A DNA stretch of 64,000 nt from an uncultured Aquimarina sp. (GCA_947500505.1 CANMSL010000003.1:248001-312000); one strand, 5' to 3'. Shown: positions 16,950 through 26,070, counted from the stretch's first letter. Numbers and translations are program-made. Notes: generated by a model from the letters alone, not told the origin.

Positions 16950-18620
16950 TTACTCCAAATACTTAGCAGGCATCTTACGCTCTTCGGATATAGATTCATA
17001 CCCTTGGGCCAATTGCAGCAATTTATCTTCAGTAAAAGATTTTCCGATAAAAGTAAGTCCTTTTGGCTCCCCTTTATCAGTATATCCCATTGGGACAGTG
17101 AGTGCAGGATATTTTGCAACAGCTGCATATCCCGCGTGATAATTATTAATTGACAAAAACACATCAAGATTATGAGCATCGAGATGGGTATCAAAATAAT
17201 TTCTCGCTACAATTTTAAGATTTTCCTTTATTTGGTTTAATCCTTGGATTGTTGTAGTATCCTTAATAATCTCTTCAAAAATCCCTTGCCCATAAGGAAT
17301 TCTAACTAGTGTATCTTTCAAATTAAAAGCCATCACATCTTCTATAGTTTTTACAGTAATATTATCACTAGCATATGAATTAATATATTCAGGAAGATCA
17401 TTTTTTATATCAATATTTAAAATACTTAAAAAACCAGGCAATCCAGCTTGCTCAGGTTTAACCTCTACAATCTCTCCCCCAGCTGTTTTTATTTTATTTA
17501 CAGATTGAGCATACAATGAATCTTCTAAAAATGATTTCACAACTCCAAATCGCTTTCCTTTAATGACTGATTCTTTTATTGATTCCAAATAATCAACCTT
17601 AGAAGGCACTGAAGCCGAATCAGTAGAATCCATACCAACCATAGCATTCAGCAAGATTGCATTATCGATAACATTTTTTGTCATGGGCCCAGGCGTATCA
17701 AGCGTACTAGAAATTGGTACTATCCCTGATCTACTCAACAAACCGATTGTTGGTTTCAATCCAACAATAGAATTCTGACTTGAAGGTGACAGAATAGAAC
17801 CACTCGTTTCTGTTCCTATTGCTGCTACACAAAAATTTGCAGCAACAACAGCACCACTTCCAGAACTAGAACCACCACTCTCAAAAATCATTCTACCATA
17901 CGGATTAAGAGTCTGACCACCGATTGCACTATATCCAACTGGACAACCTACACATAGAAAATAGGCCCACTCGCTCAGGTTTGCTTTACCTAAAATTAAA
18001 GCATTTTGATCTATCAATCTTTCTGTTATAAAAGCATTACCCGTTTTATTATTTTGCAAGACAACGGTTCCTGCTGTTGTAAACATATCATCAGTACCAA
18101 TATTATCTTTAAGCAGGATTGGCATTCCAAAAATCGAATTAACATCAATAGTATTCTTATCTATTTTATCTAAAATCCTTGCCTGTTCTACAACTTTTGG
18201 GTTTAGCGATATGACAGAATTTAATGATAAAGAATTATCACTTTCATACTTTCTGATTCTATAGATAAAGAACTTAACTAATTCTTCGTATGTCAACTTA
18301 CCTTCTTTTACAGTCTGCTGAATTGAGGGTATATTTTTCTCGAGAATAAACTTTTTTAATTTATCATAATCATCTTTCGAAAAATAATCCAACTCAGACT
18401 CTAACTCTTTCCAGATCTGATTTTTATCTAAAACTTTTGAGTTTACAAGTTTTAAATGCATTCGTGATTGTTCAAGTGCTTTTGTCGATTCTAAGTCTTT
18501 GGCTTCATTATAAGGCTTCCATATCACTTTAGGTTGTAACTCTTTCTTTGGTTCTTTTTTTTCTGTCTTACAGGAAACAAAAATCAAAAGCGTAATAAGA
18601 ATGGTGAGCATATTTTTCAT
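16950..18620 (-). CDS. Amidase-signature lipoprotein
   Basis: A 556-residue member of the amidase signature family with a lipobox (LIFVSC, Cys17). The Ser-cisSer-Lys triad is visible: Lys171 in ILLKDNIG, the cis-Ser in GGSSSGSG (about 251-253) and the nucleophile near Ser275 in GTETSGSILSP. The family hydrolyses amides; periplasmic lipoprotein versions are common in Bacteroidota and their substrates are mostly unknown. It seems to be a single-gene unit. Confidence 0.88.
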   Translation of the reverse strand: MKNMLTILITLLIFVSCKTEKKEPKKELQPKVIWKPYNEAKDLESTKALEQSRMHLKLVNSKVLDKNQIWKELESELDYFSKDDYDKLKKFILEKNIPSIQQTVKEGKLTYEELVKFFIYRIRKYESDNSLSLNSVISLNPKVVEQARILDKIDKNTIDVNSIFGMPILLKDNIGTDDMFTTAGTVVLQNNKTGNAFITERLIDQNALILGKANLSEWAYFLCVGCPVGYSAIGGQTLNPYGRMIFESGGSSSGSGAVVAANFCVAAIGTETSGSILSPSSQNSIVGLKPTIGLLSRSGIVPISSTLDTPGPMTKNVIDNAILLNAMVGMDSTDSASVPSKVDYLESIKESVIKGKRFGVVKSFLEDSLYAQSVNKIKTAGGEIVEVKPEQAGLPGFLSILNIDIKNDLPEYINSYASDNITVKTIEDVMAFNLKDTLVRIPYGQGIFEEIIKDTTTIQGLNQIKENLKIVARNYFDTHLDAHNLDVFLSINNYHAGYAAVAKYPALTVPMGYTDKGEPKGLTFIGKSFTEDKLLQLAQGYESISEERKMPAKYLE

Positions 18621-18724
18621 AAGGAGATCGTTATCGAAGTATTTCGGGAAATGAAATTATAAAAAAAGATGCTATGATTAACACATAACACCTTTTTAAC
18701 TATTCTGTAACAAATTTATTTTAA

Positions 18725-19042
18725 CTACCAGTTTAACAATTTAATAGCAATTAATGGATGTATCCAAAAACTATAAACAAATAAAGATAATACTGACAAT
18801 ACCAGAAGCCGTAAATTCTCTTTTTTTAAAATGATACTCTTTAATACAAGAAAACCTATTATGACATACGGAAATATAAAAAGAAGATTTACATATGTTC
18901 GGTTCCTATATAACTGACGTGGAATTAATGGATTTTTAGAAGAAAACAAAACTTCAAGGACAGAATATATATTTAATCCAACCACAATTACGCAGTACAA
19001 AAAAAGAATTCTAATTAATAGGTCTATCCAATACCTATTCAT
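18725..19042 (-). CDS. Small multi-pass membrane protein
   Basis: A 105-residue protein with about three membrane segments (IRILFLYCVIVVGLNIYSVL; LLFIFPYVIIGFLVLKSII; LRLLVLSVLSLFVYSFWI). I chose the ATG at 19042 (MNRYWIDLL); an in-frame start at 19084 would overlap ftsY by 29 nt. It sits 13 nt after ftsY on the same strand. I do not recognise the family. Confidence 0.6.
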   Translation of the reverse strand: MNRYWIDLLIRILFLYCVIVVGLNIYSVLEVLFSSKNPLIPRQLYRNRTYVNLLFIFPYVIIGFLVLKSIILKKENLRLLVLSVLSLFVYSFWIHPLIAIKLLNW

Positions 19043-19055
19043 GCTGAATTTAAAA

Positions 19056-20009
19056 TTACTTAAAAAAAGAATCCACAAATTCATATTTATTAAACACTTG
19101 AAGATCTTCTATACCTTCTCCTACCCCGATGTATTTAACAGGTATCTTAAATTGATCACTAATACCAATTACCACTCCTCCCTTTGCTGTTCCATCAAGT
19201 TTCGTTACAGCGAGAGAAGTAACTTCTGTAGCCGCCGTAAATTGTTTTGCTTGTTCAAAAGCATTTTGACCAGTAGAACCGTCTAAAACCAATAAAACAT
19301 CATGAGGAGCATCCTGAACAACTTTTTGCATCACTCTTTTTACTTTGGTCAGTTCATTCATAAGGTTTACTTTATTATGTAAACGACCTGCTGTGTCAAT
19401 AATTATAACGTCTGCACCCTGCTGTACCCCTGATTGTAAAGTATCAAAAGCAACAGATGCCGGGTCACTACCCATTTCCTGCTTTACTATTGGCACATCA
19501 ACGCGATCTGCCCAAACCTGAAGCTGATCAATAGCTGCTGCTCTAAATGTATCTGCAGCGCCCAAAACCACTTTCAAACCTTTTTTATTAAACTGATAAG
19601 CGAGTTTACCAATAGTTGTCGTTTTTCCTACTCCATTAACACCAACTACCATTAAAATATATGGTTTTTTATCAGAAGGAATCTCAAAATCTGTAGCTTC
19701 TCCTGAATTAGTTTCAGAAAGTAATCCCGCTATCTCTTCTCTTAGAATCTTATTCAATTCGTCGGTTCCCAAGTATTTATCCCTGGCAACTCGATCCTCA
19801 ATTCTTTCTATTACTTTGATTGTGGTTTTTACCCCAACGTCACTTGTAACTAAAACTTCTTCAAGGTTATCAAGCACATCATCATCAACTTTAGATTTAC
19901 CAGCAACAGCTTTACTTAATTTTGAAAAAAAACTGGTATTAGACTTTTCTAATCCTTTATCTAAGGTCTCTTTTTTCTCAGAAGAGAATATTTTTTTAAA
20001 CAAACTCAT
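19056..20009 (-). CDS. ftsY: Signal recognition particle receptor FtsY
   Basis: FtsY is the membrane receptor for the SRP-ribosome complex and delivers nascent membrane proteins to the translocon. The 317-residue protein has the NG domain: P-loop GVNGVGKTTT, GAADTFRAAAIDQL, DTAGRLHNK and TKLDGTAKGG. The N-terminal A domain is short, with paired Lys/Phe residues for membrane contact. Its place after the L28/L33/DUF4295 genes is typical of Flavobacteriia, although a terminator-like hairpin lies between them. Confidence 0.97.
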   Translation of the reverse strand: MSLFKKIFSSEKKETLDKGLEKSNTSFFSKLSKAVAGKSKVDDDVLDNLEEVLVTSDVGVKTTIKVIERIEDRVARDKYLGTDELNKILREEIAGLLSETNSGEATDFEIPSDKKPYILMVVGVNGVGKTTTIGKLAYQFNKKGLKVVLGAADTFRAAAIDQLQVWADRVDVPIVKQEMGSDPASVAFDTLQSGVQQGADVIIIDTAGRLHNKVNLMNELTKVKRVMQKVVQDAPHDVLLVLDGSTGQNAFEQAKQFTAATEVTSLAVTKLDGTAKGGVVIGISDQFKIPVKYIGVGEGIEDLQVFNKYEFVDSFFK

Positions 20010-20071
20010 GTTTTATATTCAGAATACTACTAGGTTAATACATGGAATATACCATAAAATCGTATAAATAT

Positions 20072-20115
20072 AAAAAGAAAGAGCCATTCCAATTTAATTG
20101 AAACGGCTTCTTTTT
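20072..20115 (-). terminator. Terminator of the L28-L33-DUF4295 operon
   Basis: On the minus strand AAAAAGAAGCCGTTTCAATT pairs imperfectly with AATTGGAATGGCTCTTTC and then runs into T-rich sequence. It lies between the DUF4295 stop and the ftsY start, so ftsY may depend on readthrough or its own promoter. Confidence 0.65.
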
Positions 20116-20133
20116 AAAATATTTTCTTGTGAA

Positions 20134-20286
20134 TTACTTTTTCTTAAAAAAGTCATTTACTGCGTCAGGTTGCATAATTGACTCTACAAAAGTATATGCT
20201 CCTGTTTTTGGAGATTTCACCATTTTAATAGCTTTGGTCAATCTCTTTGATCCTGTCTGTAACGATGCTACTGATTTCTTTGCCAT
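20134..20286 (-). CDS. DUF4295 family small protein
   Basis: A 50-residue basic protein beginning MAKKSVASLQTGSKRLTKAI and ending in DFFKKK. This small family is conserved in Bacteroidota directly after rpmG and is probably ribosome- or translation-associated; its exact role is not established. The start is 4 nt after the rpmG stop. Confidence 0.85.
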   Translation of the reverse strand: MAKKSVASLQTGSKRLTKAIKMVKSPKTGAYTFVESIMQPDAVNDFFKKK

Positions 20287-20290
20287 TGTC

Positions 20291-20473
20291 TTATTTTATT
20301 TCTTTATGAACAGTCATTCTCTTTAGAATGGGATTAAATTTCTTTATTTCCATTCTATCAGGAGTATTCTTTTTATTTTTTGTTGTAATATATCTAGATG
20401 TACCTGGTTTACCAGAAGCTTTATGCTCTGTACATTCTAAGATTACCTGAACTCTATTACCTTTCTTTGCCAT
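20291..20473 (-). CDS. rpmG: 50S ribosomal protein L33
   Basis: A 60-residue basic ribosomal protein. The sequence [18 protein letters not shown], then [19 protein letters not shown] and a final HKEIK, is the L33 pattern. It lacks the four zinc cysteines, so it is the zinc-independent (C-minus) form. It is cotranscribed with rpmB upstream (25 nt). Confidence 0.95.
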   Translation of the reverse strand: MAKKGNRVQVILECTEHKASGKPGTSRYITTKNKKNTPDRMEIKKFNPILKRMTVHKEIK

Positions 20474-20498
20474 TGTAGTATCTTTTTAAAAAGCTGAA

Positions 20499-20738
20499 TT
20501 ATTTTGTTAAGAAACCTTTAGCTCTTGCTTCTTTTAAAACAGCAGCAATACCGTTTTTATTTATATTTTTTAAAGCTGCAGTAGACACCTTTAGTGTTAC
20601 CCAACGATCTTCTTCCGGAATATAAAAACGCTTTTTGATTAAATTCGCATTGAATTTACGTTTCGTTTTATTCATCGCGTGAGAAACATTATTTCCTACC
20701 ATCGCTTTTTTACCTGTAAGCTCGCAAACTCTTGACAT
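20499..20738 (-). CDS. rpmB: 50S ribosomal protein L28
   Basis: A 79-residue ribosomal protein. [20 protein letters not shown] and [16 protein letters not shown] are diagnostic of L28. Only Cys5 of the zinc cysteines is present, consistent with the C-minus form. It is the first gene of the rpmB-rpmG-DUF4295 operon with a well-placed promoter at 20775-20805. Confidence 0.95.
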   Translation of the reverse strand: MSRVCELTGKKAMVGNNVSHAMNKTKRKFNANLIKKRFYIPEEDRWVTLKVSTAALKNINKNGIAAVLKEARAKGFLTK

Positions 20739-20774
20739 CTCTTCTTAATTTTGGTATTATTTCAAAACAGGGTG

Positions 20775-20805
20775 CAAATTAACGAATTATTTACCGAACC
20801 ACCAA
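20775..20805 (-). promoter_or_regulatory. Promoter of the rpmB operon
   Basis: On the minus strand TTG (20803-20805) is followed after 20 nt by TTAATTTG (20775-20782), 7 of 8 to TAnnTTTG, with a GCACC start region. It is 37 nt before the rpmB ATG. Confidence 0.65.
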
Positions 20806-20998
20806 TAATAGTTTTGTAATTTTTTTTCTCTTTTTTAAAATTTTATTTCGTAAGTCAAACGACATATGAAGTAATCACATGTTTCTGCTCTTAAATACAC
20901 TCTGATAGGTCCTCCACGTACTTAGAACAAAAATAATATTATAATCAAAAGTAAGTCATATTAGATTTGATAAAAACAGGTATTTATACGTATATAAG

Positions 20999-21109
20999 AA
21001 GTCCTTTACAGGAATTACTTTTACACCAGTTAGTTTTCATAACTGTAACTAACTACTTGATATGGGGTAATTAAGTAGTAAACAAGCGGATCTTTGGGTC
21101 CGCTTTTTT
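20999..21109 (+). ncRNA. Candidate structured small RNA with terminator
   Basis: Four stem-loops follow each other in about 110 nt with no frame that could be a gene: a weak one at 20999-21020 (CCT/AGG with AAGT/ACTT), an 8-bp stem AGTTAGTT / AACTAACT (21028-21035 with 21047-21054), a 7-bp stem ACTACTT / AAGTAGT (21052-21058 with 21073-21079) that competes for two bases, and a terminator hairpin at 21084-21105 plus T run. No gene ends nearby on this strand, so the terminator needs a transcript. No promoter was pinned down. I cannot match it to a known RNA family. Confidence 0.4.
21084..21109 (+). terminator. Rho-independent terminator without an upstream gene
   Basis: A 9-bp stem AAGCGGATC / GGTCCGCTT (one G-T pair), tetraloop TTTG and a T run. 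The nearest upstream gene on this strand ends at 16638, so it probably ends a non-coding transcript. Confidence 0.75.
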
Positions 21110-21234
21110 CATGAATTACGAGTATTCTAAAGAATTTTTTATCGTTTTTATCTTCCTAAAAAACTTAAAAGAACCATATTAAATAATTGATTTTTAAAAC
21201 CCTAAATCGTATCTTAGGGAAAAAATCGATTACT

Positions 21235-21636
21235 ATGCTCCAACATATTACCAAAAATCTTATTCGAAAATATACACTTGACATAGGTACATTTTATTTT
21301 TATGATCACTTTCTGATTTCGGAAGTAAACGAGGGAGAATTCTTGAACTTCGATAAAGCCACAAAATTATTTCTAACAGCAAAAGAACACTACGGAAACA
21401 ATATCCCATTTGTTTATATTACGAATAGGATAAACTCATACTCCTTTGAGCCTACTGCTCACTTTAAATCCACAAAACTATTTCCTAACTTAAGAGGCTA
21501 TGGAATAGTTACCTACGATTCCATTAATAACAAAATTGCGTCCTTAGAAAGATCATTCCTAGATGTTCCAACAAAAATTTTTGACAACCTTGAAGAAGCG
21601 ATACTGTGGGTAGATGAATTAATTCTACAAGACTAG
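21235..21636 (+). CDS. Hypothetical protein, tandem paralogue 1
   Basis: A 133-residue soluble protein with alternating strands and helices (LDIGTFYFYDHFLISEVNEG; YGNNIPFVYITNRINSYS; LRGYGIVTYD; FDNLEEAILWVDELI). It is clearly homologous over its full length to the next gene. The layout resembles STAS/SpoIIAA-like or Roadblock-like small alpha-beta domains, but this is only a shape impression. I chose ATG 21235, which gives the same length as the paralogue; a TATCTTAG element sits about 15-20 nt upstream. Confidence 0.65.
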   Translation: MLQHITKNLIRKYTLDIGTFYFYDHFLISEVNEGEFLNFDKATKLFLTAKEHYGNNIPFVYITNRINSYSFEPTAHFKSTKLFPNLRGYGIVTYDSINNKIASLERSFLDVPTKIFDNLEEAILWVDELILQD

Positions 21637-21886
21637 TTGATAGCGTTTTAAAATTGTAATAAAACATATTGATTGTATCCCATTAGATTTAGTGAAATCA
21701 GATTTATAAAAGGTAAATCAACAAAAGCTAATATAAATGTCTTAATATTTTTGATACTTTGCAAAACTAAAAAAACAACTATAACGTTTGAAACTCTTAA
21801 AAATTATATAAAATACTGGTTTTCAGCCATTAAAATGAAATTATCCTGTAGTTATTCCGACAAATTCATAACTAATAAGAAAGGTT

Positions 21887-22288
21887 ATGAAAGCGATTGT
21901 TGAGGATAAACTAATTGAAAAATATGATCTAGATTTCGGTACTTACTACTTTTATGATCAATATATTATTGCAGAAATCAACGAAGGAGAAGTAATTACA
22001 TTAAGAAAGTGCCAAGATCTTATTCCAATTGTGCAAAAACATTACGGTAATGTAAAATCTTTTACTTACATCTCTGATCGTATCTATTCTCATTCCATTA
22101 TACCAACAGACTACCTTAACTGTCCTTTCATTTATATGGACAATTTTAAAGGATATGGTGTCGTAACATACAATTTGATAAGTACAATTTCGACAGAAAT
22201 TGAAAAACATTTTGCACAGAGGTCTTTTCGAAATTTTGATAACCTAAAAGGCGCTATTGATTGGGCAAAAAATGAAGCTGACGACTAA
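21887..22288 (+). CDS. Hypothetical protein, tandem paralogue 2
   Basis: A 133-residue protein aligned end to end with the preceding one: LDFGTYYFYDQYIIAEINEG, YGNVKSFTYISDRIYSHS, FKGYGVVTYN and FDNLKGAIDWA. The shared invariant residues are concentrated in the FGTYYFYD and GYGxVTY segments. There is no signal peptide or membrane helix. The 250-nt gap between the copies contains ATACTTTGCAAAA, a promoter-like motif about 120 nt before this start. The function is not known. Confidence 0.7.
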   Translation: MKAIVEDKLIEKYDLDFGTYYFYDQYIIAEINEGEVITLRKCQDLIPIVQKHYGNVKSFTYISDRIYSHSIIPTDYLNCPFIYMDNFKGYGVVTYNLISTISTEIEKHFAQRSFRNFDNLKGAIDWAKNEADD

Positions 22289-22293
22289 TAAGA

Positions 22294-23535
22294 TTAATTT
22301 AATTCTTTAAGCAACAGCTCAAAAGATTTATTAACTGCTTTCCCGATAGTTCGCTCCCGTAAATTACTAAATAAAAATTTCTCAGAAAAAACTTGATCTG
22401 GAGTAGCTATCGCGATAAATACAGTACCCACCTCAACATCTCCATCACCTTTTGATGGGCCAGCATTACCAGTAGTCGCTATCGCATAGTCAGACTTAAA
22501 TTTTTTTTTAACCCCTATTGCCATTGCCTCTGCTACTTCATGACTCGTTACCGTATGTTTTTTGATTACATCTTTAGAAACCTCTAAAAGATCTATTTTA
22601 GACTGAGTGGCGTAGGTGACCGCAGCTCCTTTGAAAAAAGAAGAAGAACCTCCATGGGCAGTTATTGATTGTGCTATTTTTCCACCCGTACAACTTTCAG
22701 CAACGGCGAGAGATAGCTCTTTAGATGTTAATATCTTACCAATCAAAACCTCTATAGATTCATCCTCTTCATACCCCACAATAATATCACCAATAAGCGT
22801 ATGTAAATGAGCAATCCTATTCTCAATACTATCTTTTAATAGTTTTTCATCAGTACCTCGTGCTGAAAGACGTAGTCTAACTCTTCCTAAGCTGGGTAAA
22901 TAGGCCAATTTTATAAATGAAGGTAAATCATCCTCCCATTGTTCAATTTTCTTAGCTATTGCACTTTCACCTAAGCCATAGGTCAATACTGTTTTATGCA
23001 AAATAAAAGGCCGTTTGAATTTTTTCTGAAGTCGCGGTAAAACTTCATCCTTCATCAGGTTTTTCATTTCAAAAGGTACTCCCGGCATTGATACAAATAC
23101 AGTCTCTTCTTGTTCTAACCACATCCCAGGGGCGGTTCCATAAGCATTCATTAGCACGATGGCTGTGCTAGGAACAAGTGCCTGCATCCTATTAATATCG
23201 GTAACCGGCGCCTTTATGTATTTCTCAAAAAGCGTTTCTATATGATGTAAAACAGCATTATTAGGAATCAGAGTATCACCGAAGAATTCGCAAATAGTAT
23301 GTTTGGTAATATCATCTTTTGTAGGACCTAATCCACCAGTGATAAGAACAACATCTACCCTATTTTTTGCTTCTTCCAAAGCGTTAAGGATATGGCGCTT
23401 ATCATCCTGAACCGAGGTTATTTGATATACATCGATTCCGATATTATTAAGTTCTTTTCCTATAAAAGCTGAATTAGAATCAATAATCTGACCAATAAGA
23501 ATTTCGTCTCCAATGGTAATTATTTCAGCCAGCAT
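22294..23535 (-). CDS. cinA: CinA family nicotinamide-nucleotide amidohydrolase / competence-damage protein
   Basis: A 413-residue two-domain CinA. The N-terminal MoaB/MoeA-like COG1058 domain (about 1-170) has [17 protein letters not shown] and [12 protein letters not shown]. The C-terminal PncC domain (about 255-413) has [13 protein letters not shown] and [20 protein letters not shown]. Known members deamidate NMN and hydrolyse ADP-ribose in pyridine nucleotide recycling. It is the last gene of a tight four-gene minus-strand operon. Confidence 0.95.
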   Translation of the reverse strand: MLAEIITIGDEILIGQIIDSNSAFIGKELNNIGIDVYQITSVQDDKRHILNALEEAKNRVDVVLITGGLGPTKDDITKHTICEFFGDTLIPNNAVLHHIETLFEKYIKAPVTDINRMQALVPSTAIVLMNAYGTAPGMWLEQEETVFVSMPGVPFEMKNLMKDEVLPRLQKKFKRPFILHKTVLTYGLGESAIAKKIEQWEDDLPSFIKLAYLPSLGRVRLRLSARGTDEKLLKDSIENRIAHLHTLIGDIIVGYEEDESIEVLIGKILTSKELSLAVAESCTGGKIAQSITAHGGSSSFFKGAAVTYATQSKIDLLEVSKDVIKKHTVTSHEVAEAMAIGVKKKFKSDYAIATTGNAGPSKGDGDVEVGTVFIAIATPDQVFSEKFLFSNLRERTIGKAVNKSFELLLKELN

Positions 23536-23537
23536 AA

Positions 23538-23876
23538 TTATTGAAAATCGGCTTTCAGGTTTTCTATAGCTCCATTAACTGTAGTAACAATATGGTTTAA
23601 TGTGGCTTCAATTTCGGATTTCTCTTTACCTGATTTAGACCATGATTCGACCTGTCTTATTTCTTTTAAAAGATCTATACCAAACAACTGAAGGTTAGGC
23701 TTCATTTTATGGGCAAATTGATATGCCCTTTGAGGATTGCTATCATTCACCGCCTGAACCATACCACTAAGATCAGGAGGTATCTCTTCTAAAAATGTTT
23801 GTACTAATACCGTTATAAATTCATCATCTCCACCGGACAATTCATTTACACTTTCTAAGCTATAGCCTTTGCTCAT
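23538..23876 (-). CDS. HPt (histidine phosphotransfer) domain protein
   Basis: A 112-residue stand-alone HPt domain. The phosphorylatable histidine is His56 in [16 protein letters not shown], in the normal four-helix setting. Such proteins shuttle phosphate between a hybrid kinase and a response regulator; neither partner is encoded here, so it is an orphan relay protein. It abuts the FAH gene with no gap and precedes cinA by 2 nt. Confidence 0.88.
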   Translation of the reverse strand: MSKGYSLESVNELSGGDDEFITVLVQTFLEEIPPDLSGMVQAVNDSNPQRAYQFAHKMKPNLQLFGIDLLKEIRQVESWSKSGKEKSEIEATLNHIVTTVNGAIENLKADFQ

Positions 23877-24488
23877 TTACTTAATTCTTATTGAAAAAAT
23901 TTGTTGTTTTTCTATAAAACCAGTAAGCGTATCTTCTGCTTTCACAGTGCCAACTCCCGCTGGTGTTCCTGTAAAGATAACATCTCCGATCTTTAAAGTA
24001 AAATATTTTGACACATATTCTATCAATTCGTCAATCTTCCATAACATAAATCTCGTATTTCCTTCCTGAACTTTCTCCCCATTTTTTTCTAAATGAAAAT
24101 TAATATTATTTACATCCTGAAAGTTATTTTTAGACATCCAGTTCCCTATAACAGCAGCACCATCAAAAGCTTTTGCCTTTTCCCAGGGTAGGCCTTTTGA
24201 CTTTAATTTACTTTGTAAATCTCTTGCTGTAAAATCAATTCCCAATCCAATCTCATCATAATATTTATGCGCAAATTTATGGTTGATGTGCTTTCCTACT
24301 TTTTTAATTTTTACTAAAATTTCCACTTCGTGATGAATATCATCAGAAAAATCCGGTATAAAAAAGGGTTGTTTTTTTAGAAGGATAGCAGTATCTGGTT
24401 TCATAAAAACGACAGGATCTAAAGGCTTCTCATTTTCTAACTCTTCAATATGATCCGTATAATTACGACCTATACAAATAAGCTTCAT
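23877..24488 (-). CDS. Fumarylacetoacetate hydrolase family protein
   Basis: A 203-residue FAH-fold protein of the YcgM/FAHD1 type. The metal-binding pattern is visible: EVEILVKIKKVG near residues 50-62, then FTARDLQSKLKSKGLPWEKA and a C-terminal IFTGTPAGVGTV. Family members act as acylpyruvate hydrolases, oxaloacetate decarboxylases or tautomerases; motifs alone do not separate these. It lies between the exonuclease gene (24 nt) and the HPt gene (0 nt). Confidence 0.9.
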   Translation of the reverse strand: MKLICIGRNYTDHIEELENEKPLDPVVFMKPDTAILLKKQPFFIPDFSDDIHHEVEILVKIKKVGKHINHKFAHKYYDEIGLGIDFTARDLQSKLKSKGLPWEKAKAFDGAAVIGNWMSKNNFQDVNNINFHLEKNGEKVQEGNTRFMLWKIDELIEYVSKYFTLKIGDVIFTGTPAGVGTVKAEDTLTGFIEKQQIFSIRIK

Positions 24489-24512
24489 ACAATTAATTAT
24501 TGAAATCTAAAG

Positions 24513-25289
24513 TTAATTCAGGCTATTATTCAGCTTACGCAGTCTAACCGCGGTAAGTACTTTTTTTGTATACAAAGGAAAATCTGCGTTCTGAAGCCAC
24601 CCAAAATATCCGGGTTCATCGTCCATTACCTTTTCTACCAATTTACCCTTATGCTTTCCAAAAGAGAATATTTCTCTTCCTTCTTCATTATAAGCAATAA
24701 AGCCTGCAAAATCGGCGAACTGTTTTCTGGAACTGAATTCTGCTAGAAATTTCGTGTCATTCTCTAGCTCAGGGTATCGATCCAATTGTGCTTTGAGAAC
24801 CTCATAGGTTGCATTTGTATCAGCCTCTGCAGAATGTGCATCTTCCAGGTCCTTGCTACAATAAAACTTATATGCAGCAGCTAGTGTTCTTTTCTCCATT
24901 TTGTGAAAAATAGTTTGTACATCAATCGCTACGGTGTTCTTCATATCAAAGTCCAGATCTGCACGCAATAGTTCTTCTGCTAATAAAGGAATATCAAACC
25001 GGTTAGAATTAAACCCACCCAAATCACAGCCTTTGATCATTTCACTAATTTTACTTGCTAACTGCTTAAAAGTAGGTTCATTAGCTACTTTTTCATCAGT
25101 AATCCCATGTATATCAGTGGTTTCCGATGGAATTGGCATCTCAGGATTTACTAGCCAGGTTTTACTTTCCTTATTACCATTAGGAAAAACTTTTAAAATT
25201 GAGATTTCCACGATTCGATCTTTTGAAATATTTATACCTGTTGTTTCCAGATCAAAAAAACAGATCGGTCTTTTTAATTTAAGCTCCAT
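24513..25289 (-). CDS. DnaQ-like 3'-5' exonuclease
   Basis: A 258-residue DEDDh exonuclease related to the epsilon subunit of DNA polymerase III. The catalytic acidic residues are visible as Asp13 and Glu15 (FFDLETTG), Asp99 (FNSNRFDIPLL), and His152 with Asp157 (AHSAEADT). A C-terminal part (about 200-258) with KHKGKLVEKVMDDEPGYFGW resembles the small domain that follows such exonucleases in Bacteroidota. It is the first gene of its operon, with a -7 element at 25307-25314. Confidence 0.92.
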   Translation of the reverse strand: MELKLKRPICFFDLETTGINISKDRIVEISILKVFPNGNKESKTWLVNPEMPIPSETTDIHGITDEKVANEPTFKQLASKISEMIKGCDLGGFNSNRFDIPLLAEELLRADLDFDMKNTVAIDVQTIFHKMEKRTLAAAYKFYCSKDLEDAHSAEADTNATYEVLKAQLDRYPELENDTKFLAEFSSRKQFADFAGFIAYNEEGREIFSFGKHKGKLVEKVMDDEPGYFGWLQNADFPLYTKKVLTAVRLRKLNNSLN

Positions 25290-25306
25290 AAATTGATTGT
25301 GTGATC

Positions 25307-25314
25307 CAAAGATA
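25307..25314 (-). promoter_or_regulatory. -7 element of the exonuclease-FAH-HPt-cinA operon
   Basis: TATCTTTG on the minus strand, an exact TAnnTTTG match 17 nt before the exonuclease ATG. Confidence 0.55.
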
Positions 25315-25366
25315 ATAGGTAAATCTTATAAACCGTTACAGTGTAACTTTTTTTAACATTTTAGTA

Positions 25367-26050
25367 TTATATCGACTTCACAAAAATGTTGTCCGCAAAC
25401 TTTCGGGTAACCGTTTCCTCGACATTGTTGAAACCGATCTTTATAGAACCATCAAACTCCCTCACTTCCAGTACTTTTACCTCACTACTAAGTGCCAATC
25501 CTATTTCAGAAACATACTTAAGAAATGTCACTGAAGCATCATTTACAGAAACTAATTTACATATTTCACCTTCTTTAAGAGAAGACAATGTAATCTTAGG
25601 TATGATAGAATATTCCCCATCTGCATTGGGAATAACCTCTCCGTGAGGATCTTTAGTAGGAAAATCCATAAAACGATCCAGCTCATTTATTAACTTTTGG
25701 GATTTTATATGCTCTAATTGCTCTGCAACCTCGTGTACTTCATCCCAACTAAAATTTAAATAATTACACAAAAAAGTTTCCCATAATCGATGCTTTCGAA
25801 TCAGACGTACAGCCACAGACTTCCCTTCTTCTGTTAGTTCTAACTTGCCATATTTCTCACTTACGACATATTTTTTGGCCTTTAGTTTTTTGACCATATT
25901 ATTAGTTGATGCAGGAGAGACTTTTAGATAATCAGCAAGCTGATTGTTCCCAACTTTGGAAGAGTCATCCTCAATAAGCAACTGAAAAAGAGCTTTTAAA
26001 TAATCTTCTTCACTTTTTGTTAAATTATTCAAATTTAATTTGTTAGTCAT
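25367..26050 (-). CDS. DtxR/MntR family metal-dependent transcriptional regulator
   Basis: A 227-residue regulator with an N-terminal winged helix (SEEDYLKALFQL, VSPASTNNMVKKLKAKKYV), a dimerisation/metal domain (RLIRKHRLWETFL, DEVHEVAEQLEHI, MDFPTKDPHGEVIPN) and a C-terminal FeoA/SH3-like domain (about 150-227). Metal-loaded repressors of this type shut down Mn or Fe uptake. The gene is divergent from a complete Mn/Fe-type ABC importer and probable operators lie between them, one over its own start codon. Confidence 0.93.
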   Translation of the reverse strand: MTNKLNLNNLTKSEEDYLKALFQLLIEDDSSKVGNNQLADYLKVSPASTNNMVKKLKAKKYVVSEKYGKLELTEEGKSVAVRLIRKHRLWETFLCNYLNFSWDEVHEVAEQLEHIKSQKLINELDRFMDFPTKDPHGEVIPNADGEYSIIPKITLSSLKEGEICKLVSVNDASVTFLKYVSEIGLALSSEVKVLEVREFDGSIKIGFNNVEETVTRKFADNIFVKSI

Positions 26051-26070
26051 AACTAACTTTTTTAGTTTTG
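26040..26070 (+). promoter_or_regulatory. Promoter of the metal importer overlapped by probable repressor operators
   Basis: TTG (26040-26042), 20 nt, TAGTTTTG (26063-26070) is an exact Bacteroidota promoter 32 nt before the first importer gene. Two palindromes overlie it: GTTAGT-CATA-ACTAAC (26042-26057) and AACTAA-CTTTT-TTAGTT (26051-26067). The half site TTAGT/ACTAA recalls DtxR boxes. Binding would cover both the -33 and -7 elements. Confidence 0.7.

Noticed and set aside
21673..21903. 76-codon frame between the tandem paralogues
   Set aside because: No sensible composition, overlaps the start of the second paralogue and uses a weak start codon.
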